Positions 36,715-53,569 are shown, numbered from the stretch's first letter. The stretch: DNA of 64,000 nt from Taxillus chinensis (GCA_023512835.1 CM042088.1:37979164-38043163); one strand, 5' to 3'. Numbers and translations are program-made. The notes: generated by a model from the sequence alone, not told the origin.

Positions 36715-37640
36715 ATCAATTAAAATGTATAATATTTACTACATCATAAAAATTTTGACTAAAATTATAAGATAATATATTTATTATATTAAAATTACTC
36801 ACCAAATTCTTTCTTATTAATTATGAACATGCAAATTGAATAGGAGAAAAAGAGAAATAACTTTTATTTTGAAAATCATGATGAAGGGTGAGAATAAAAT
36901 CTTACGGTACCTGATTTCGTTTTTGTGTTTTTAGTTTTATTATTTGAATCTTATTGAAATTGAAATTGAAATTTTGAATTTTAAAAATAAATAATATTCG
37001 GTAGAAAAGTGTTTAAAAAAAGTATTTTTTAAATTAAATCTCATAAAATTAGTAAAAAGGTAAAATAGGTGGATCTAGTATTTTTTTTTAAAATTAAATA
37101 TCATAAAATTAGTAAAAAGGTAAAATAGGTGGATCTAGACAATAAAGTAGAGAAAAGAAAGAAACAAATATTAAAAAACTAATTAGATAAAAAGCTAAAT
37201 TGGTTTTGAAAACATAAAATTTTGATTTGAATAAAATAATACTTTATTTGGAAAATATGAGTGTGAAATAGAGTCAGAATTTGCTGTTGGTCAGAACTTA
37301 GATCACCACCATGTTGATTTGGCAATTTCGGCACACATTCAATATTTATTTTAAAAAATTAAATATTTATATAATATGAATCATGTCTATAAAATTTCAC
37401 GATAATTTAATAATAAATTTTTATATAAATTTAATTAGAAAAAATCAACAGATATTTCAAAGGATTGCTATAACTAAACACTTTTTCTAATTAATATAAA
37501 TAAAAGTTTTTTTAAAAATTAATAAAAAGTATAGAAAGTATTTTTACCTTATTAATTTTCTTATTTTTATGTGCACCGCCAGCCCAATATGGCTATGCCC
37601 ACACACACATCATGATGTATTTGTAATAGCCTAGTAGGGG
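36715..37640. other. AT-rich DNA upstream of PFP-beta
   Basis: No gene. It contains a 60-bp tandem duplication (listed separately). The last 100 bases become less AT-rich as the PFP promoter begins. Confidence 0.45.
37022..37139. repeat. 60-bp tandem duplication
   Basis: Two adjacent copies share AAATTAAATMTCATAAAATT and the following bases through GGTGGATCTAG, offset by 60 bp (starts near 37031 and 37091) with few differences. Confidence 0.9.
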
Positions 37641-37971
37641 CAAAGATTTGCGTTGCGCCGACAAGAGCGAGTCGGAGTCGGAGTCGGAGTCGGGTTACTG
37701 TACAATTATCTACAATACAACTCGACACGTCTCCAATTGTCTACCGAACGCCCGACCCTCGCAGCTGGCCTGCAGTGCAGAGACTCGTTTCATCTTGAAG
37801 GACGGTTTTACCCCTAAGTCCCGATTCTCATTTCCCAGTCCTCTCACAGACTCTCTCACCCACGGCCCCCGCAACAGATAGTAGCCAACACACCGCCGCT
37901 CGCTCGCTCGCTCCTTCCCTCGCTGTTTCAGCAGAAGAAGCGTCGCTCACAGTCCAGTTTCCAAATAAACC
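37641..37971 (+). promoter_or_regulatory. 5' leader and promoter-proximal region of PFP-beta
   Basis: The region is GC-richer than its surroundings. It has four perfect GAGTCG units (37669-37692) and a CGCT/CTCG-rich tract (37899-37925) before the ATG at 37972. Pyrimidine-rich tracts near the start are common in plant core promoters and leaders. No clear TATA box was found. Confidence 0.4.
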
Positions 37972-43033
<5,062 letters not shown>

Positions 43034-44099
43034 AATTGGGCTGTGTGATGTGTATTGTAGCCTCTTGCATCAATTTGTGCATTGCTGTCGGCTTACGGCT
43101 TTTGGACGATTCGATGATTTTTGGTATCATTTGAGACCTCTGTTAGGGGGATGGTCCGTAAAATAACAAACTTGGCTTCTTTTGTAGTGAACAATTCTGT
43201 GTTGAAAATTGTTTTTCTTTTCATTACTGAAAAGCTGCCTAGATCGAATCAAGAGGCTGAAAATACGTTTTTATTCTTTTTAAATATTAATAATAAATGT
43301 CATAAATAAATTTATATGGTAATATATATGTATATATATATATATATAATTAAAGGCAATAAGGATCCCATATATAGGGAGTTCTATGAATAAGAGAGGA
43401 AAGAGTTGCTGTTTGGTATTTGTATTTAGAAGTAGTTTTATATTTTTGAATATAGAAAATAAGTACTGTTTTTGTTTTTTGTTTGGTGATTGTTTTTAAT
43501 TTTAATTTGTTAAAATAAATTATTTTTAAATATAATAAACAGAAATTTTTCTTCTATTTTTTATTTTTGTTGAAAATAGTTTTTTTTTCATCCCCTTCTT
43601 CTTGTGTTCCATTCCTGCGACCCCTCCCCTCCCTCTTGATTTTAATATAATTTTTAAAAATTATTTAAAATTTGATAGAAAATAACTTTCAAATAAAAGG
43701 TATATTTAATTTATCAAAAAATAACTTTTAAAATAAAATTTTTAAAACATTTTAAAAACAGAAAATTAAAATTAACATCAAAAATATTCTTATATACTAG
43801 CCTTGTTTTGATTTATTGATATTAAATAAATATATATCAATAATGAAAAATATGTAATGAAATTTTGGTGTCTCCAAATAGAAGTTGAATTATACTTGGA
43901 GCATGTTCAATCTCCTGGATTAATCAACATTAAAGATGAAAAATCTGAAGTAGCTCAATCTATGTAACCTATCGAATTATCTAACTTCAAAGAGTTGAGA
44001 ATTTCAAAGGATCCACTAACACAAGCATAGAACTTCCGATAGACACGAAATCATTCATCCGATCAAATAATTGGTGATCTCATTGCATAAGCATGGATA
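43034..44099. other. 3' flank of PFP-beta and AT-rich DNA
   Basis: Possible polyadenylation signals (ATAATAAATG, ATAAATAAATT) lie at 43288-43312. A TA-type tract is at 43321-43350. Bases 43395-43800 look like an AT-rich element (CTGTTTGGTATTTG near 43408) without a recognised partner end. No gene. Confidence 0.4.
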
Positions 44100-44107
44100 A
44101 GAGCAGT

Positions 44108-44743
44108 CAGGGCCGGCCCTAGGCTTTTGCAGCCTAAGGCGGTCGATTGAGGCCCCCGATTTTTTGGGGCCCCAAAATTTTGCAGCTCTTTCTCTTTGAG
44201 CCAAGGCCCTCGTCCGCGCGAAAGAAAATCAACGCAACAACGCCGCATGCCTCCAGCTCTCCATCTCGCCTCATCTCTTCTCTTGCGTCGCGCGGTCAGC
44301 ATCTCTCTCAGCCGCACGCCTCCAACGGACAATCGGAGGCCCCCCTCGCGGTCTCACCTCGACGGCTCGACGGATCGGTGCCGCGGTCTGCCTCTCCCTC
44401 AGCCTCGACGGACGGATCGAGCGTCGACGCCTCTCCCTCGCCTCGACGTAGACGCAGCGACACCTCTCCCTCGCTTGTCGCCTCGACGCTGACTGATCCG
44501 CGACCATCTCTCCCTCCCTCGCCTCGACGCCAGACGGACGGATCCACGGTCCACGCGACGTCGCGACCCGTCGCCCGCGAGCACGCAGTCCACTGTCCAC
44601 GCCTCGGCGCCTCAACGCCAGACAGAACCACCGTCCACGGCTGACGGCTCTGCAGTCTGCAGAATTAAATGGCAACTCGGCAACGGCAAGGGCCCCATTC
44701 GAAACCTTCGCTTAGGGCCACCCAAAGACCAGGGCCGGCCCTG
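44108..44743. mobile_element. GC-rich non-autonomous hAT element (636 bp)
   Basis: The termini CAGGGCCGGCCCT and, at the right, AGGGCCGGCCCTG form an inverted repeat. The perfect 8-bp duplication AGAGCAGT flanks it (44100-44107 and 44744-44751), which defines the hAT superfamily. The left arm has GGGGCCCCAAAATTTTG, like the hAT end near 16690. The interior is very GC-rich and built from diverged CCTCGACG-type units. Several overlapping open frames on both strands come from this composition and show no recognised protein. Confidence 0.93.
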
Positions 44744-44751
44744 AGAGCAGT

Positions 44752-46159
44752 CGCATCAAATATGTATTTCTATTCATGTTTTCTATCACAAGTAAAACAA
44801 AAAATAGTTGATGAAACATTACAAGATTCTCAGTAGATAGAAGTTATATAAGAGAAGCTAAATCAGTTCAAGAGAAATAAAATATAGACACTTGTAACAG
44901 ACTTATATCCGAGTAAGTCATTGACGTTAAATGATTATTCCGAAATAAGCTTGATGCTAATGGAATAATCATATGAAACAAAACAAGTTGATAACAAAAA
45001 GTTATCATCAAGAAAAAGTTATTAACTAAACATTTACTCATAGCAGGAAGCAATTAGAATATTCTGGGCATATATATCATAAGCAGAATTTAAATTAATG
45101 TCAAAAATATTTTTTTCAATGAAAATCTTAGAAAGTATAAAACAACTATCCCAAGAGGTATACTGCCTGTTTCTTTTTTGAATGAAATAAAAATAACATA
45201 TACAATACACGGCTGAGATGATTCTATAATTGAACACATCACCCCAAAAGGTTAATTGTCAGAGTGCTCTTTAAGGTTTTTTCTTTCTAAATCATAATAT
45301 TCTATCATTTTTTATCGAAAATACCAAACACGTGGACTATTACTCTATTGTAGTGACACTATTCATGTAAAATATAAATAGTTTGCATTCTGATATTTTC
45401 AGATTGGTAGGACATGTAGCAAATTTTTTAAAAAAACTTCGTCTCTCCCGCGAATAAATGTGTATATATAATTCAATTATTGTGTTTGTATAGCAAACTC
45501 AAACCAATAATTAATAAGGTGAAATGTTAACTTTGGTAATATATAATATTATATATTTATGTGTTTATGGAATTAGTGAAAGTATAAAGAAATATTTTTG
45601 ATATGTATAATATTATAATTTAGAAAATTTAATAAAATATATTTTAAAAAATAAAATTTTGAAAAAACTACAAGCACATTATATATAAAAATATATTATA
45701 TATTATTTGGTCATTTGATGCGTATACTATTTATTATTCGTGACTCCACGCGTATAATATTTTATTATGTATTATTTTGGCAGATGGCACACTGGCACAT
45801 GAGATGATGAGATTCTCTTCGAATATATTGAATGATCGGCCCACAAAAAAAAAAAAAAAAGGACCACCAGGTTGACTTTAAGAACTATATAATTTACCAA
45901 CAACATCACTATGTACATCGTTGCCCCGTTAGCCTTTTCACACACTTTCTTTTTAATTCACGATAACATTTTTTTTCACTTTAATTTTTTACTCAAAATT
46001 ACTGTTGGGAAATATTTCTGGGGAAAAATTGTGTACGAAGTATTATTTTTTACCAAGTTGAGGAGGACTATAATATATTTGATTCTATTTTCATTTGGCA
46101 TGAACAATTATATTGATTCTCATCAACTTTAACCTTGATTAAAATTTTAATTTTCAATA
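44752..46159. other. AT-rich intergenic DNA
   Basis: No gene or terminus recognised. There is a short A run at 45846-45860. Composition is uniformly AT-rich with stops in all frames. Confidence 0.45.
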
Positions 46160-46167
46160 ATAAGCTT

Positions 46168-46738
46168 TAGGAGTGAGTATCGGTCGGTTCGGTCGGTTTA
46201 TATATAATTTTTAAACCAAACCAACGACATTCGGTTTGAAAAAAATTCAAACCAAAATCAACCAATAAATGTTAAAAACCACCGGTTTTGGTTCGGTTCG
46301 GTGCATAAAAATTCGGTTTGGTTCATCGGTTTGAATCAATTTTTGAATTTTAACGTCAAATAAAAAAATACATTCATTTTAATTCTTAAACATTATCACC
46401 AATCGGCTAAGTTACGACTCTATGAGTAGATCCGACGGAGATAAGTGGAAATTGAGAAGTGGAAATGTCAACCTTTGGCCTTTCTACTTTGAGAAAGCGC
46501 AAAACTAAGAGATGCATAGGAATTGGGAAGCAAAAAGTGCCGACGTGCCAAAGTGATAACGTCTGTTCGGTCGGTTCGGTTAATCAAACCCCCAAAACCG
46601 TGAACCAAACCAATAGCATCGGTTTTCCAAAAATAAAAACCAACTAAACCAATATAATTTTAAAAATCAATTTTTTCGGTCCAAACGGTTTTGGTTCGGT
46701 TTGGTTCGTCGGTTTGGTTCGGTTCTTGATCACCCCTA
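46168..46738. mobile_element. hAT-type MITE, copy 2 (571 bp)
   Basis: The ends are TAGGAGTGA and TCACCCCTA, flanked by the perfect 8-bp duplication ATAAGCTT (46160-46167, 46739-46746). It aligns along its length with 19920-20495 in the same orientation. It has the same CGGTT-rich ends and AT-rich middle, and no coding capacity. Confidence 0.93.
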
Positions 46739-46961
46739 ATAAGCTTTGTAAAATGGTACCACCGCGCGGTTGATGAAAAAAATCAGCTTAATAACAAATA
46801 TTTTAATTTGAAATTTAATATCTTTTACTTGAAAACTATGATAAGAGTATTTTGTGGCTTTTAATAAGCTTATTTCATAAAATTTCTAAAATTCAATCAA
46901 AAAATTAGTAATCATTGAAGAAATGTTACAAAGTTCAATTACGTATTAATAATACATGTTA

Positions 46962-48795
46962 GGTCATGTTTAGTGTGCGAGAACAGAAATAAAAGAAATT
47001 AAATTTTATTTCTTTATCACGCTTGATATGTTCAAAGAAATAAAATCACTAATTTACTTGAGAATAATTTATGCCTATATGGAGGTAAATTGATTTCAAC
47101 CCTATAAGAGGTTTAGAAAGATACACATACACAAGGGAATCAACTTTTTACTAAAATACCCACAATCTTGTTATTTCAATCCTAGACTTCATTTGTTGAT
47201 CCTGTCGCCCACCTAATGCCATCACTATACTTCACTCGCTGTTCTTGTCACACGCACAATGACACTCCATTGCCTAGTACGACCATCTTGTCGCCAAGCA
47301 CCAGCATCCTATCGCTGTTGTCTTAGACCATCTCGTTGAGACCTTCAACCAACACTGCATATATCCTCTTTGCATTGGCACTCTTCATTTTGAATTGTGT
47401 GTTTCGCTTTTTGTTTATTAGTAAGCGTGGGAGAATTCTTACAGACTTGACACTGCAAAGATCAACTTTTTTTTTTTTGTTTTGCTCTACGTCTTGTGCA
47501 TCCATCATCGTTTCCTAGTTTAATTTCTTATTTTTTTTATATAGAGTACTTATGAATTTTTAAAAATAAGCGTGGATGAATTTCATTTTGTGTTTGTTTT
47601 TAAAAATAGGCATGAATGAATTTTAGCTTGTCATTTGTTTTTCTTTTAAAATTTCTTTAACACGTGTTGCAGCATCACTATTATAATGTCCCGTTTCAAA
47701 ATATCTCAAACTAATCTAAAAAAAAGTTATTATAAATTATTACAACATTATTAGAAATACTTTCTAGTGCTTCTTCATTTATCTGAATGTCAATAATGAT
47801 TGTATAATATTATGTAAAGAATCAAAATATTAAGTGAGCGTGCAACATATCATTCTTTGATAAAATATTAAGCTAAAGTTGTTTATGATTTGGTGTATGA
47901 TAATGACACCACTTGCTTGAATAACCTAAGGATGAATAGGGTAGCTTTTACAACTTTATTATAGACTTTAAACCAAAAAAAAGTTACAACCAATAAAAAA
48001 TATGCCAATAAATGAACAAGCGATCATTACTTTACATATACTAGTTCATCATGTTAAGCTTCGTATAATCATTTGGAGATTTAAACGTTCAGAAAGTCAT
48101 TAGTAAAAATTTCACTAATGTTTTAAATGTTATTATAATATTACAATCTCAATTGTTTGCAAAGCTTGAGCCAATACTAAAATTTCAACATATATGAAGT
48201 GGAAATGATTTACCGGATGCTTAAGAGCCTTGGATGGGACATACATAAAAGTTAGAATGCCCACAATAGATAAAGCTAAAGACCGGTTAGGGACATGAGA
48301 AATAGTAATGAATGTATTAGAAGCACATACATCAAATATGCAATTTATTTATATATTAACAAGTTAGGAGGATTCAGTGACAGATGCTAGATTCTTACGA
48401 GAAAAATATAATTAGATGATATCTTTGATAAAGGATTTTTTTTGCTTCCTATAGGTATCAAAGATATCATCTAAATGACAGGAGGAATGGGTACCAACAA
48501 CGTTTTAACATGAAGCACTCTTTGGCTAGAAATGTCATTGGGAGGTCTTTCGGGTTATTGAATATATGATGATCTATATTACGAAGTCATTCATTTTACC
48601 CAATAAAAGAAAGCAAATCAATTATTCTTGTTTGCTACATAATTTTATTAGGCAAGAAATGATAATTGATCCAATAAGGGAAGAAGAACTTCAACTACAT
48701 TAAGAAGAAGATGATGATGCATTTGAATTGTTAATTATATCATTCCCATGTTAATTATATTTTTTCAATTTCATTTCCGTATATTAAACATACTC
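46962..48795 (+). mobile_element. PIF/Harbinger transposon with relic transposase
   Basis: The left end GGTCATGTTTAGTGTGCG and the inverted right end GAGTATGTTTAATATACG match at 13 of 18 positions. TTA lies outside both (46959-46961, 48796-48798). The interior encodes a decayed Harbinger nuclease (listed separately). The length of about 1.8 kb is short for an autonomous element that also needs a Myb-like partner, which was not seen. Confidence 0.7.
47885..48740 (+). pseudogene. PIF/Harbinger transposase relic (DDE_Tnp_4 type)
   Basis: Scattered plus-strand blocks match the Harbinger nuclease: LRMNRVAFTTLL near 47925-47960, LRALDGTYIKVRMP near 48220-48262 (first catalytic Asp kept), DSVTDARFLRE near 48374-48406 (second Asp region), FNMKHSLARNVIGRSFG near 48503-48553, and CLLHNFIRQEMIIDPIREEEL near 48632-48694. 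The blocks are in different frames with stops between them. In the fourth block Gly stands where the family has the catalytic Glu. It is clearly inactive. Confidence 0.8.
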
Positions 48796-48884
48796 TTATA
48801 GCTCATTTGCGAGAATAAATTGACAAGGAATGAATAAGTAAGGAAATAAAATTGACATGGGAAACATAATGAAATTCCTCATTA

Positions 48885-49603
48885 CCTTTGATGTGTTTGG
48901 TATACAAAGTTTTAAAAGATAATAAATTAAGACAATTACAAAAATATTTTTAACTCTTTAATTAGTTTTTTTCTTTTTCCTACGCTTTCTTCATTTTATA
49001 TCGTTTTCATGCCCGTTCTTGCTATGGTTTCAGATGGCACTAGATTGCAATGGGCGGCGGGGGGGGGGGTTGGGGTTTGGGTGGTGAGGCTAGGGAGTTT
49101 AAGCGACAGCGAGGGTAGGGTTAGGGTTTGGGCGGCGAGGCTGGTGAGGTTGGGTGACGAGGAGGGCGGGGTTGGGGATTGGGCAATGAAGTTGGGGAGG
49201 TTTGGTGATAGGGAGGCAGGATTGGGGTTTGGGCGGTGGGGAGGGCGGCGCTGGGGAGGTTGGAGAGGGAATGACCACCAAAGAGGAAGAGGCAGTCAGA
49301 AACTAGACGAGCATTGCAGAGGGGAAGGAGGACAGCCATACCGGGGTTGGGGTTAAGGGGCAGTTGTGGGATGATGAAGGATGGGGGCAACAAAAATTTT
49401 AATGCTAAAAAAAGGGCAAAATGATAAAAAAAGGTTCCCTTATGTAACAGAAAACCTGTGTAGTGGGGGAATGAGTTTATCCTTATATGAGAATATAAAA
49501 TTGATATAGGAATCATTAATCCCTTTCTTATTTGTGTACTAAATGCGGGAAAGAAATATAATTTGATTTCTTTTCTTTTCTTTATCGTATACAAAACAAG
49601 ACC
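48885..49603. mobile_element. Harbinger-like MITE with G-rich core
   Basis: The left end contains TGATGTGTTTGGTATAC and the inverted right end GGTCTTGTTTTGTATAC. TTA is found at 48882-48884 and 49604-49606, although the left repeat is a few bases offset, so the exact start is tentative. The core (49020-49340) is strongly G-rich on the plus strand. Confidence 0.55.
49070..49270 (+). repeat. 51-bp G-rich minisatellite (about 4 units)
   Basis: TRGGGTTTGGG-like starts recur at 49071, 49122, 49173 and 49223. In one plus-strand frame this gives a 17-residue repeat (VWVVRLGSLSDSEGRVR, VWAARLVRLGDEEGGVG, DWAMKLGRFGDREAGLG). The G runs could form quadruplexes. Confidence 0.8.
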
Positions 49604-49606
49604 TTA

Positions 49607-50345
49607 TAGGATGTTTGGTATGAGATTATGGAAAGGAATAGAATGTAATTTATTTCCTTTCCTATGTTTGATATGAATTATGGAAAGGAATAAATGATTA
49701 ATATAAGAATCATATTCCCATTAATGGGATAATCTTGATTACTCTCACTCACCAGGTTTACAAGCGTTCCCTTGAATAGGGAAACAAAATACACCTTACT
49801 GTCCCTCTTCTTTCTCTTCCCATCCACCAACTGCTGCACCTCCCTCCTCTCCCCCACGCCCCCTCCCCCGCTGTAAGCCCCCTTTCTTGTTGGCTTCCCT
49901 CGCGCCCTTCTCCCCAAATCAAAAATCATCGCCTCCCCTATGCTCCTCTCCCCCTTTCCCGCTACAAGCCCTGTCGTCTTCCCTGCGCGCCTCTCCCCCT
50001 CTCTCGTTGCAAACCCCGCCGCCTCCCCCGCGCTCCCCTTCCCCTCTCCCACCGCAAGCCCCCCTCCCCGCGCCCCTCTCCCCAGATCGAAAATCGCCCC
50101 CTCCCCCGCTCTAAGCCCCCTCTCCCCAAATCCAAAAGCATTTTTTTTGTTTAATATAAAATTTTATTTAATAAATTTTAATAATTATAAGGATATTTTA
50201 GTAATTAATTTAATACATTATCTTTCTTTGTTTTATATACCAAATACAGGTAAGTAATCAAAAATTTCATTCTTTTCTCATGTTAATTTAATTTTTTCAA
50301 TGATTCTATTTCTCCCAATTTCATTTCTGCATACCAAATAAGCAC
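49607..50345. mobile_element. Harbinger-like MITE with C-rich core (739 bp)
   Basis: The left end TAGGATGTTTGGTATG and the inverted right end GTGCTTATTTGGTATG share TTTGGTATG. TTA flanks both (49604-49606, 50346-50348). The left TTA is also the right TTA of the previous element, so the two are back to back. The core (49790-50120) is pyrimidine-rich on the plus strand. Confidence 0.65.
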
Positions 50346-50348
50346 TTA

Positions 50349-51642
50349 GAGTTGAATAACTAATATAATATAAAAATAACATAACAAATAAATATATCCG
50401 CATAAATTACCAACATTTAATCGTTAAAATACTTTTTAATATAAAATTAAATGAATATAACTTATTTTGTTTTCCAAATATACCATCAAAAAGTGCAAAA
50501 GCGTAGTAAAAATTCCCAATAATGACATTTTAATAAGCATGAAAAAAATTCTTTAGTTTTTAATTAGCTTTTATAAAAATATTTGCTAAATATGCATGTT
50601 TTTTAAAATAATTACTAAAATTTTGATTTGAAATAAAGTTATTATACATATCCAAATAAGACTTATGATAATATAGTTAATTGAAGATTTGCATTTAAAA
50701 AAGTCAATTTTACGATTTCTTAGATTTATTTTATTAATTTTTATAGGGTTTATTTTTTGCTCCCACAAAGCCGACTAAAAGGGTTGCTGTTTTTATTAAA
50801 AATTTTAATTGTTTCTTTATCCGTTCCGTAAAATGAATATAAAACGCAATAGAAAAAGGGTTTCTTTTGAAATTATAGAAAGCAAATAAATAAATACGTT
50901 GCTGTTTTTATTAAAAATAATAATTAATTTGGATATTAAAGTGATGTTGAAAAAGATCTCATTTATTGCAAATAACCCAAAAAAAAAAACTCAAACTCCA
51001 ATTCATAAGGCTTAATTATTGATTGTAGGATGGCGATGATCAGGGGAACCAGGAATTCAACCTCCATTAATGGAACCAGCGAGTTGACGGATTTTGAGGG
51101 GACTACGAGAAAGTTTAGATAAACACTCAACATTTATATTCTTCGGGGTTTTCAATGAATATGGATTAAGATGTGCTAACAACTTCAAGGTTTAATAATT
51201 ACAATATATACCGGTGGCCATGGATAGATACGTAGCGTGTGTAGTGACTCTGCAACTGCAAGCCATTCATTAATCATTCGGGAAAAAAGAAAAAAAAATA
51301 CGAATACAAAAAATCGTTTCAATTATTATTTGATATTTGAATTTATGAGTCCGAAGCAGTGACAGCGGCCATCCTCTTAACGTTTGTGTTTCCCCAAAAA
51401 AAGAAATATACCAGTTACACAATAATAAAAAAGTAATGCGTCTGTATGGGGGGCGGGAGTAATATATATTTTATTTTATTTTATGTCATGTTATTGAATA
51501 AGGCCATAAATTTCACTTGTCACATTGGTTTTGTTTGTGTGTGTTATTATGATCCATTCTCGTTTCTATTATTGTCTGTTGAGTCAGACGCTGCTCTGAG
51601 AAATATCACCATACACCAGTGGCCAGCCTATCTGTATTTCCT
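50349..51642. other. AT-rich intergenic DNA and distal promoter of DUF1645 gene
   Basis: No gene or termini seen. Bases 50400-50960 are very AT-rich. Composition becomes more even from 51000 as the next gene is approached. Confidence 0.4.
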
Positions 51643-51688
51643 TCACTCTCTCTCCCTCTCTCTCACTCTCACTCTCACTCTCACTCCA
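51643..51688 (+). promoter_or_regulatory. CT-rich leader with ACTCTC hexamer repeat
   Basis: A pyrimidine-only tract with about five ACTCTC units ends two bases before the ATG at 51690. Such Y-rich tracts are common near plant transcription starts and in leaders. Confidence 0.5.
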
Positions 51689-51689
51689 C

Positions 51690-52703
51690 ATGGAGAGCCC
51701 AAGGCTGATGGCAGAAGCACAAAGCAGCAGCAGCGGGAGAAGAAGAAGCGTATCCGGGTCGCCCGAATTTGAGTTCTGGATGCTCCGGAACCCAAAGTAC
51801 TCCCCACCCAATCTACTCTCCGCCGATCAACTCTTCGCCGACGGTGTCCTCCTTCCCCTCCATCATCTCTTCCCCTACTCCCCGAAACCCGAACCCAAAC
51901 CCGAGCCTTCCCACCACGAAGCATTTCCTGCCGACCAGGATCCGGTGCCCTCGGAAGGCCTGGAGCCCCACTTATCGGCACCGGAGCCTCAGTCGTCAAA
52001 GCGCTGGAGGGACATTTTCCAGAAAACCAGCAGAAAAGCATCCTCCTCCGCCCCCTCCGGCGGGACTAGGGACAGAGAGATTAAGGAGAAGAAAAGAGAG
52101 AGGAAAAGCGGCGGCGCAGCCACCACGGCGGAACTCAACATCAATCTGTGGCCTTTCTCCCGAAGCAGATCCGCCGGGAACAACGCCGTCAGGAGGCCAA
52201 GGGCGGCTTCCACCTCCTCCTCAGCCGCCGCCGCCGGGCCCCGGAAGGTGAGTAGCGCTCCGTGCTCGCGCAGCAACTCCGCTGGCGAGTCAAGGTTCAG
52301 GAAGTGGCCCGGTAGCCCAGCCCGAACCGGGATTCACTTGGGCAGGAGCAGCCCCGTTTGGCAAGCCCGTCGAGGAGTATCCGGCGGCAAGAGTTCGGAT
52401 AGTGCCGCCGCGAAGGGAGTGAAGAAGGAAGCGTTCGACCGTCGCCTGAATAAAATTCAGGCACCATCCGCCCCCGACAGCGGCGTTGGAGGTGCCAAGG
52501 GCAGGGTCTTGAATCTAAATGTTCAGATGTGCATCGGGTACCGCCACCATACGAACTGTAGAAATGATGCGAACGGCGCTGGGGGGACAGTTGGCGTCGG
52601 CGACGGAGGAGGACAGATTATCGGTGGCAGCGGTTCCGGTGACGGTGGACGTGGCAGTAATTTTTTTAACCTGCGGGGTCTGTTCGCCAAGAAAGTGTAT
52701 TAA
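51690..52703 (+). CDS. DUF1645-type plant protein (stress/kinase-regulator-like)
   Basis: An intact single-exon frame of 337 residues. Near the N-terminus it has the hallmark SPEFEFWMLRNPKYSPPNLL, then SADQLFADGVLLPLHHL (24-60), typical of plant DUF1645 proteins, some annotated as membrane-associated kinase regulators. The rest is largely disordered: a Pro/Glu-rich stretch (64-76), a strongly basic segment (129-139), an Ala/Ser-rich run (172-183), Ser-Arg-Ser motifs (157-161, 192-196) and a Gly-rich tail (295-322). It ends FFNLRGLFAKKVY, another conserved block of the family. There is no signal peptide or membrane segment. Rice members affect grain length and stress tolerance; the biochemical role is unknown. 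The start is the first ATG after the CT-rich leader; an in-frame Met also lies at residue 7. DUF1645 membership is from memory of the motif. Confidence 0.75.
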   Translation: MESPRLMAEAQSSSSGRRRSVSGSPEFEFWMLRNPKYSPPNLLSADQLFADGVLLPLHHLFPYSPKPEPKPEPSHHEAFPADQDPVPSEGLEPHLSAPEPQSSKRWRDIFQKTSRKASSSAPSGGTRDREIKEKKRERKSGGAATTAELNINLWPFSRSRSAGNNAVRRPRAASTSSSAAAAGPRKVSSAPCSRSNSAGESRFRKWPGSPARTGIHLGRSSPVWQARRGVSGGKSSDSAAAKGVKKEAFDRRLNKIQAPSAPDSGVGGAKGRVLNLNVQMCIGYRHHTNCRNDANGAGGTVGVGDGGGQIIGGSGSGDGGRGSNFFNLRGLFAKKVY

Positions 52704-53565
52704 CTCTTTACCCGTTGAGGAAGAGAGAAACCATCGTCGTCAACGTCTATTGTTGATGATTTCTGTCGCTATATATATATATAAAATATTTATTTATTAG
52801 TTTTGTTTGTGTATGTGCGTAAGTACACAGGGAGGGACCGTATTCAATTATCATACAGCACACAATCTCATTATCTCAAGACTCTATAAAATTTTAATCA
52901 AATTTATTTGAATAATAAAAATTTATATTTCAATTATAAATTTTATTAAATTCAAATATTTTAGTTGGTTAATTAAATTTAACTAGTTGGTACTTAAAGT
53001 TTACTATTTAATAAAAAATTTAATTAAAATACAAGAGTTATATCTGTTGTTAATAAGTTGCCCAAGTTTTCAATATTGCCTTTTGCAACCCATTAATTTG
53101 AATAGTCCAATTGGGTCAAGCCTACCCAACACAATAGTGTTACTTTGAGTACACGATACCCTAGAGTGTAAGGTGAAGAGAGAGAGAGAACAAATTGAAA
53201 AAGCAAATAAAAAGATGGTTAGGGTTTGAGGTAGAACATACTCGTAGCTGTGAAAAAAAGGGAGATTGAGAAAAAAGGAAAAAAATGATAAGAGCAAAAA
53301 GAGACATTTCTTTAATGTCTCATAAGTTGTATTTTGATACGCATAAGTTGTATTCACTCATTTACTATAGTAGATTATAATTCGAGTTATTATCATTTAG
53401 TTTTCTCCCAATTTGAGTTTTCACATAAAAATTGTCCTATTTTTTTATTTCTTTAATGTTATTTCTATTGTAAATACATACTATACATATGTATATTATT
53501 TTTATTAGGTAGTTGTGTGTTTGCTGGCACAATCGTGGGCAAGATTATCCTTGAGGTAGAATTAA
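52704..53565. other. 3' flank of DUF1645 gene and AT-rich DNA
   Basis: A (TA)n tract and ATAAAATATTTATTTATT lie at 52770-52799, a probable 3' end region. Beyond 52890 the sequence may belong to the LTR mosaic that follows. No gene. Confidence 0.4.
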
Positions 53566-53569
53566 AAAT

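Noticed and set aside
44147..44675. Several overlapping open frames on both strands
   Set aside because: They lie wholly inside the GC-rich hAT element and result from CG-rich repeated units with few stop codons. No domain is visible.
49108..49130. Interstitial telomere-like repeat (TAGGGTTAGGG)
   Set aside because: Only two plant-telomere-like units occur, inside the G-rich minisatellite, which explains them.
49887..50257. Pro/Ser-rich plus-strand frames
   Set aside because: They come from the pyrimidine-rich core of the MITE at 49607-50345.
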